This document shows, piece by piece, positions 49,701 to 58,700 of a stretch of DNA of 60,000 nt. The notes below the pieces were generated by a model. It searched no databases. It saw nothing but the letters and a program-made list of their open reading frames with translations, and was not told where the DNA came from. Source of the DNA: Antedon mediterranea (taxonomy: Eukaryota > Echinodermata > Crinoidea > Comatulida > Antedonidae); assembly GCF_964355755.1 (NCBI RefSeq), contig NC_092678.1:25030365-25090364 (forward strand), given 5' to 3'. Position numbers and translations under genes: made by a program. Positions within the stretch are counted from its first letter, which is position 1. Every line of letters starts with the position of its first letter.

Positions 49701-52700
49701 CACTACTTCAACTGCAGGAACAACAACAACTAAAATAGAACAACAAAAGAAAAAGATAAATTTAAAACTTGTTTGGTGCGGTATGATTTTTTTGTGAAAT
49801 CAATTGGTATTATTATTTTGATTAATAACTAAAGGCCATAATACACAATGATAATAAATCAGTAGACTTACGAACTCCATTAGCCGGTGGTGGACCAGAT
49901 CCCAATGGATTCACGGTTTGAATTGACACAGAAAAATCTTCAGAAGTATCAATGTTGCTAAGAACATATTGTGAAGTTGAGGGCGACAAAGAGTATTTCC
50001 AAACTCGATGAGATGATAATGATGTAATGGTTAGGTTGTATTGTGCATCTGAATGTCCTTGGTAAAGTGGGCTAATGGCCTGAAAATGAAAACATAAAAT
50101 GGAAGGGGTATTAATTCATGCAACATCAGATGATGATTATAAACATCTTTTAAAAATCAAATACACTTTCAAGTTTATACTTACACTCCATGTAATCAAG
50201 AGCGAGTCTCCTGTAAAACTGAATTTAATGTTTTTAGGATTTTGACCCGGAGCTCCTGGGGCTGTGCTGACGGTGTTTGATACTGGACTTGGCTCGGATC
50301 GACCGTTATCATTCTCAGCAAATATACGGAATGAGTAATCAAGACCAGATAGGACATAGATTAACGTGCTATTTGAACTGCCAGGTGCTTTTGTAATCTG
50401 TTGCCATCCTAAGTCGTGATATTGAGTACGATACTCAATGATGTAGCGGTATACATATGAAGATGATTGGTCCCACTGTAAGAACACAACATCACTTTCT
50501 TGCAGTTTGGCTCGAACATTAGATGGCGACAGAGGAATACCTATATTAACATTGGAAAACATTTAATCAATTTAAACATTAAAGAGATGATTTTTCAGCC
50601 ATGTTTAAAAAAAAACAATTATGGTAAACTCACCAGATTCAGAGGGTGAGGGAACTGGGCCTGATCCAATGGAATTAAAGGATTGAAGAGTGACCGAATA
50701 ACTGTCAGATGTGTCAATGCCCTTCAATGTGTAAGATGTAGTTGAATGTGACACATTAAATGTCCAACTTTGGCCAGAGGTCAGTGACACTATTGTAAGA
50801 ATATATCCAACACCAGAACTGCCAGAGTACAGTGGACTAATAGCCTAGAAAACAATATCAATAAAATGTTAAGTTTAAAAAAAAAGGTAATATTATTATT
50901 ATTATTTTCTCTATATATCAATAGCAACTAATTTAATAGTAAATAAATAAAACAGTATTATTCTAAAATAATAAACTATTCTATTTTACTCACAGACCAA
51001 CCAATGTTAAGAGAGTGCTCTGAAAAGCTGATGTCAATTTTCTCAGGATTTCGGCCAGGAACACCAGGAGCTGTGGTGATTACGTTGGAGACCTTACTTG
51101 GTTTAGATCTACCGTTTTCATTCTCTGCTATGACACGGAATGTGTATTGCAGCCCTGGCAAAACATCGAAGGCAGTGTTATTAACATCTCCTGAAACCGA
51201 TGCAATCTGCTGCCATCCTAAGTCGTGATATTGAGTGAGGTATTGTACAATGTAACGATCAACGTCAGAGGTTGACTTCTTCCATTCCACAAAAACGATG
51301 TTAGCTTCACGTAGTTCAGCGTTGACGTTAGATGGTGGTTGAGGAGGACCTACAAGAAATAAGCGTATTTGCATTATAAAAAAGAAATAAACGCATTTTA
51401 AAAGAACCAATAACTCCTTAATAAAATGGAATGCAAAAGGTTAAATAGGTACAAATATGTGTAACATAAAGAAACGAGTTTCAAGTTAAACCTACTGGAT
51501 TCCAATGGTGCTGGAACTGGACCGGAACCAATTGAATTGGACGACTGCAAGGTGACAGAGAAACTCTCTGATAGATCGATGCCACTGAGGGTGTAGGAAG
51601 AAGCAGAGGAGGTCACGTTAAAGGTCCAAGTTTGTCCAGATGTCAACGACACGATGGAAAGGATATACTGCATATCTGAACCTCCGTAATATAGAGGACT
51701 GACAACCTTGAAGACAAAAAATACAATGTTTTAAACGCCAATTTTCTTTTGATGCCACTGATATCTTGTTAGATTTTAAAATCTCATTTAAATGGTTTGT
51801 TTCATAATGTTGAAGCTTTAGGAATATAAAAGCCGTCTTTTGGCCTACTTAAGACTTTGTACTAAAATAGAATGTTAAGTTCATCCTTAGAATACTTACA
51901 TCCCAACTGGTAATTAGAGAATCTTCTGCAAATCTAACATTAACATTTTGAGGATTTTGACCTGGAATTCCAGGAGGTGTGGTGATTACGTTGGAGACTT
52001 TACTTGGTTTGGATCGACCAATAGCACTCTCTGCTACGACACGGAAGGTGTATTCAAGTCCTGGCATTACACTGATGATAGTGCTAGTAAAGTTTACCGA
52101 AACAGATGCAATCTGCTGCCATCCTAAGTCGTGATATTGAGTGAGGTATTGTACGACGTAACGATCCACGTCAGAGGTTGATTTTTTCCATTGCAGGATC
52201 ACGACATTATCATTTAGCTCGGCACCGACTTCAGATGGCGGCTCAATAAAAACTATGAAAAAAATAGTTTAACAAATGAAATGAAATATACTGTGTAAGA
52301 CTACTAAGCATAGTCTAATTCAAGGGTGGGATTTTACTTAAGCATACGGTTATTATGGTCATATACAGTATAGTTTAACATTATATAAGTTTCTCATACT
52401 ACCTTCAATACAGGTACAGGTTGTACAGTTACTATCATCCTTTGCATAGCCGCCTGGACAATACACATAGCATACAATAGTGGGACAACTGTGCTCTAAA
52501 CAAAAGTAAAAATAAAATGATTAAATTATAACTGTTACTTTAATCCTATTTAAAACTAATCTTTAAACTATCTTTATATAAAGTATAATGTGCCCAAATA
52601 TGGCAGATCGATTTACAAAATTAGTTAGGTCGTTTATCTTTAGGCCGGGCACCCCACAAAGAACAGTATTATCGTAGTGATGGCTGATTCGGAAGTCAGA

Positions 52701-55700
52701 CAAAGGTCGGTGTGGACCAAGTATGGAGCCGGAAGAATTACCCAAGCCGTGATGGAAAGCGAGGCTGTCGCTCAAACCGGAAACGAATGAGTGGCCTAGT
52801 AGGCTAGTGAACACAACCAGACAACATAATTACAATAAAGTACGAAAATTCGAAAAATAAGGTGTAAGATAAGGTGTGAGATAAATTCCAGTCAAAGTAT
52901 ATTGTGTGTTGACACAAATCCTATCAGTTTAGGAGGATAAAAGGGACTGGTAAAATGTAAAAGTAAAAATTATTTTACTTAGCCAAAATCTGGCGTGGTA
53001 ATCTGTTGACAGCGTGAGGTGAAGCAGATGAGATGCTCACGCTGTCAAAAGATGATTGCGAGGGCGCCCCGCAATCATGTGATATTATTTTAATTAAAAT
53101 TAATGGAGGTATTCCTAGCAATGTTGGTAACTTGAGTGAATGATATAATTTAAGAGATTGATATAATGTTCACATTACCTGACACAGTAACGCTATCAGA
53201 CTTTTTTGTTGGTACCACAACTTCTGTATCGTCGATGATAACTTCTGGAAATCAAAATAAATGTATTTAAAACAGTTAATGCACACAAATTGATTGTTTC
53301 CAAATAGTTTGCGGTAAAAAATATGCAGTTCACTGCTGTGTTGACAACAAATGACATCGTAACTTAATTATCCATCTTGTTCTGACCTACTGACACAGGA
53401 GCCATAAAACATACATCAACATTTGTATTGGTATTTTGTGACTAGCAATAGAGAAGAGAATGAAACATAATATAAGTATCATTTGTTGTAACATGGAGGG
53501 CCATAACAAAATCAGTAGACTTACGAACTCCACTAGCGGGTGGTGGACCAGATCCCAATGGATTCACGGTTTGAATTGACACAGAAAAATCTTCAGAAGT
53601 ATCAATGTTGCTAAGAACATATTGTGAAGTTGAGGGCGACAAAGAGTATTTCCAAACTCGATGAGACGATAATGATGTAATGGTTAGGTTGTATTGTGCA
53701 TCTGAATGTCCTTGGTAAAGTGGGCTAATGGCCTGAAAATGAAAACATAAAATGGAAGGGGTATTAATTCATGCAACATCAGATGATGATTATAAACATC
53801 TTTTAACTCAGTTTAAATTCTGTAAAAATCAATTAAGTTTATACTTACACTCCATGTAATCAAGAGCGAATCTCTTGTAAAACTGAATTTAATGTTTTTA
53901 GGATTTTGATCCGGAGCTCCTGGGGCTGTGCTGACGGTGTTTGATACTGGACTTGGCTCGGATCGACCGTTATCATTCTCAGCAAATATACGGAATGAGT
54001 AATCAAGACCTGATAGGACATAGATTAACGTGCTATTTGAACTGCCAGGTGCTTTTGTAATCTGTTGCCATCCTAAGTCGTGATATTGAGTACGATACTC
54101 AATGATGTAGCGGTATACATATGAAGATGATTGGTCCCACTGTAAGAACACAACATCACTTTCTTGCAGTTTGGCTCGAACATTAGATGGCGACAGAGGA
54201 ATACCTATATTAACATTGGAAAACATTTAATCAATTTAAACATTAAAGAGATGATTTTTCAGCCATGTTTAAAAAAAAACAATTATGGTAAACTCACCAG
54301 ATTCAGAGGGTGAGGGAACTGGGCCTGATCCAATGGAATTAAAGGATTGAAGAGTGACCGAATAACTGTCAGATGTGTCAATGCCCTTCAATGTGTAAGA
54401 TGTAGTTGAATGTGACACATTAAATGTCCAACTTTGGCCAGAGGTCAGTGACACTATTGTAAGAATATATCCAACACCAGAACTGCCAGAGTACAGTGGA
54501 CTAATAGCCTAGAAAACAATATCAATAAAATGTTAAGTTTAAAAAAAAAGGTAATATTATTATTATTATTATTTTCTCTATATATCAATAGCAACTAATT
54601 TAATAGTAAATAAATAAAACAGTATTATTCTAAAATAATAAACTATTCTATTTTACTCACAGACCAACCAATGTTAAGAGAGTGCTCTGAAAAGCTGATG
54701 TCAATTTTCTCAGGATTTCGGCCAGGAACACCAGGAGCTGTGGTGATTACGTTGGAGACCTTACTTGGTTTAGATCTACCGTTTTCATTCTCTGCTACGA
54801 CACGGAATGTGTATTGCAGCCCTGGCAAAACATCGAAGGCAGTGTTATTAACATCTCCTGAAACCGATGCAATCTGCTGCCATCCTAAGTCGTGATATTG
54901 AGTGAGGTATTGTACGATGTAACGATCAACGTCAGAGGTTGACTTCTTCCATTCCACAAAAACGACGTTAGCTTCACGTAGTTCAGCGTTAACGTTAGAT
55001 GGTGGTTGAGGAGCACCTACAAGAAATAAGCGCATTTGTAAAAAAGAAATAAACGCATTTTAAAAGAACCAATAACTCCTTAATAAAATGGAATGCAAAA
55101 GGTTAAATAGGTACAAATATGTCTAACATAAAGAAACGAGTTTCAAGTTAAACCTACTGGATTCCAATGGTGCTGGAACTGGACCGGAACCAATTGAATT
55201 GGACGACTGCAAGGTGACAGAGAAACTCTCTGATAGATCGATGCCACTGAGGGTGTATGAAGAAGCCGAGGAGGTCACGTTAAAGGTCCAAGTTTTTCCA
55301 GATGTCAACGACACGATGGAAAGGATATACTGCATATCTGAACCTCCGTAATATAGAGGACTGACAACCTTGAAGACAAAAAATACAATGTTTTAAACGC
55401 CAATTTTCTTCTGATGCCACTGATATCTTGTTAGATTTTAAAATCTCATTTAAATGGTTTGTTTCACAATGGTGAAGATTTAGGAATATAAAAGCCGTCT
55501 TTTGGCCTACTTAAGACTTTGTACTAAAATAGAATGTTAAGTTCATCCTTAGAATACTTACATCCCAACTGGTAATTAGAGAATCCTCTGCAAATCTAAC
55601 ATTAACATTTTGAGGATTTTGACCTGGAATTCCAGGAGGTGTGGTGATTACGTTGGAGACTTTACTTGGTTTGGATCGACCAATAGCACTCTCTGCTATG

Positions 55701-58700
55701 ACACGGAAGGTGTATTCAAGTCCTGGCATTACACTGATGATAGTGCTAGTAAAGTTTGCCGAAACCGATGCAATCTGCTGCCATCCTAAGTCGTGATATT
55801 GAGTGAGATATTGTACGACGTAACGATCCACGTCAGAGGTTGATTTTTTCCATTCCAGGATCACGACATTATCATTTAGCTTGGCACTGACTTCAGATGG
55901 CGGCTCAATAAAAACTATGAAATAGTTTAACAAATGAAATGAAATATACTGTGTAAGACTACTAAGCATAGTCTAATTCAAGGGTGGGATTTTACTTAAG
56001 CATACGGTTATTATGGTCATATACAGTATAGTTTAACATTATATAAGTTTCTCATACTACCTTCAATACAGGTACAGGTTGTACAGTTACTATCATCCTT
56101 TGCATAGCCGCCTGGACAATATACATAGCATACAATTGTGGGACAACTGTGCTCTACGAAGTCTATAACAAAAGTAAAACAATAAAATAGGAACACATAC
56201 TAATGCATAGGCCTACATCATCAATATTGTATAATACAAAGTCCAACATCTTTCTGTCAACTAAGTTGAAATTAGTTAGCCACCATGTCCCTTTTCTATA
56301 CCACCAGATAGAGTATCTCACCCCACCAAACCCACGTGTGTACCGGTACTCCATGAACACTGACTGCGGAGTTGTTGAAAATTACCTCTCTTATGCGAAT
56401 CTTGGAAAGGCCTATAGGGCCTAGCCTAGTCCTAGGCTACGCTACGACTAGTTTTCTACCTAATATTATTTCCAAAAGGCACTAATAAGGCTATTTGCAA
56501 CACTTGAACATGCTTGTTATTTATTGCTGATGTTCAGTCATTCCATTTAATGTAATTTTGCTAGGCTTTTTAATGCGCTAAGCGGGTAAATATTGGGCGA
56601 ATATTGTTTACACGTCGCTACAGCAAGTATTGGAAAAAGAGAAAAGTTATGTGCATAATTACGCATGCGCAGTTTAAAGTAGGCGGAGCAACATATGTAA
56701 ATTATCCTAATTACAATTCGTACGTGGAAGAAAAAGTATGAATTTTGCTATTAAAAAAGTAATTGAATTAGACAATTCTTGTATAATAAAGTTAGGTTAC
56801 CTTCAATTGTAATAGTTTCAACAATCTCTGTCACAACATCCACTGTAGGTTCATCCGTAGTTTCTACTCCTAAACAGTAAAATAATACAATTTAATTCGA
56901 AAAGAAACATTTTTAAGTGAAATTAATTTAATGTTCATCTCATTTTGGCAGTTTATCATAGTGTGTGATTATTTTAATGTTATAGGCCTATGTCTATATA
57001 TTATTATCTCAATATTCTTTACAACAAGAGCAGCCTGTTAAATACCTGAGGTGGAGTGAGGAAGGAGTGAGGAAGGAGTGAGGAAGGAGTGAGGAAGGAG
57101 TGAGGAAGGAGTGAGGAAGGAGTGCGTTCAAAAAATCAAAAATTCTTAATATAATAGTGCATACTGTGTATTATAAAGCATGGTATTTTATAATAGGTAA
57201 TCCATATATTTCTATGCTTAAGGAAGTTAAGGTGAAGAAAAGAAATTTGCTACAGGGGTCTCGATGGAACTTGTGTATAGTATTATATTTTAGTATTTGA
57301 TCGTGTCAGTATGCCCGGAATGTTATGAGGGTTACACGGTGTAGTAAAGTATATAACGATAGCCACAGGACAGGTTAGGTTTATGACACATTAATGTTTT
57401 TAAAACATTAAAACTACTACATTCGAAATATAGCTAACAATGGATATTTAAGTGTTTCTGTTTTTTTAACAATTAAAGTGAAATTATTTCATTTTGGATA
57501 ATAAATTATTTAAAAGTTCATTTTCATTGATTTAGTAACGAGTAAATAAATATGTATAAAAAAAACAAAACAAAATGCGAAATGCAACTAAGTACTTGAA
57601 TTATATGTTTTTTATTGGAAAACGAAATATGTACAGTACTAAAGTACCGGTAGGCTATTAGTGTTATAGTGCATTAGACTCCTATAACTGTATACTACGG
57701 GTATTAAATGCATCGACGTATTATATATTTTAGCAATATGTTAGCCTATATTTGTGTAAGAAATTGTCTTATTTATTTATGTATTGTCCTGTAAGACTCT
57801 TTGTCATGTTTTTATTGTCCTGTCCGTTTTATGTATAAGAGAGCTATGAAAACGAGCTTTGCTCCTTTGTTTTTTCCTCCATTTTTGTTTTATTTTAACC
57901 ATTAAATAATCTTTGCAATTTGGAAAATAAATTGAATCTTGAATCTATTCGATGTGTGTTAAGTAAAGTATAGTGCATTGGACTAACTCCCTAGGCCCAG
58001 GTAGTACGGATATTAAAGCGTGGTTCCCACTAGCGACGCAACGCAAGGACATAACGCAACGCAAGTGAATTGACCAATCACAAGCGATGGCTTATTCGCT
58101 TGTGATTGCTAATTTCTATAACTTCGCTTGTCATTGGTTAAAACGCTTGCGTTGCGTTTACGTCCTTGCGTTACGTTCTAGTGGGAACCAAGCTTAACTG
58201 CGTCGACGTCAGCTCTTTAAATATTATATTTGGTGTGTTTTGAACTTAAGCTTGGTTCCCACTAGAACGTAACGCAAGGACGTAAACGCAACACAAGCGT
58301 TTTAACCAATGACAAGCGAAGTTATAGACAGTTAGCAATCACAAGCGAATAAGCCATCGCTTGTGATTGGTCAATTCATTTGCGTTGCGTTACGTCCTTA
58401 CGTTGCGTCGCTAGTGGGAACCACTCTTAATGTATAGATATAGTGCATTTGACAGATCACTAGACCTATACTGTACTACGAATATTAACTGCGTCGGCGT
58501 CAGCTCTTTAAACTAAAGATAGATAAAGTGCATTTGACAGATCACTAGACCTATACTGTACTACGGATATATTAACTGCGTCGGCGTCAGCTCTTTAAAC
58601 TAAAGTATGGATATAGTGCATTCGACACTGGGCCTATATATTATCTACGTTGGCGTGGGCTGTTTAATCATTTTAATAAAACAAACACAGCCAGGTATCT

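Larger units (their letters stand above)
49868..56165. repeat. Tandem duplication of about 3.66 kb (antistasin + six FnIII)
   Basis: 49868-52500 and 53521-56160 match almost base for base in exons and introns, for example the shared ATAAACTATTCTATTTTACT intron end and GCCGTCTTTTGGCCTACTTA. Exon offsets are 3653-3664 bp. Small indels (an extra TTA triplet near 54560; lost AAACACTTTCA-type bits near 53815) show two real copies rather than a repeated read. Confidence 0.85.
57650..58660. repeat. 80-bp-class tandem repeat interrupted by MITEs
   Basis: Units of the form GATATAGTGCATTTGACAG ... CTGTACTACGAATATTAACT then GCGTCGGCGTCAGCTCTTTA recur at about 58435, 58515 and 58605, with diverged copies at 57668 and 57970. 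The 57970 copy is split by the MITE-1 insertion at 58017. Confidence 0.75.

Noticed and set aside
51004-51228. Plus-strand open frames antisense to the FnIII exons (also 54671-54895)
   Set aside because: They mirror coding exons on the opposite strand; they recur only because the FnIII block is duplicated.
49868-56165. FnIII duplication as an assembly error
   Set aside because: The copies differ by scattered substitutions, indels in introns, and quite different linkers at their edges, so two real copies are more likely. Read depth would settle it.
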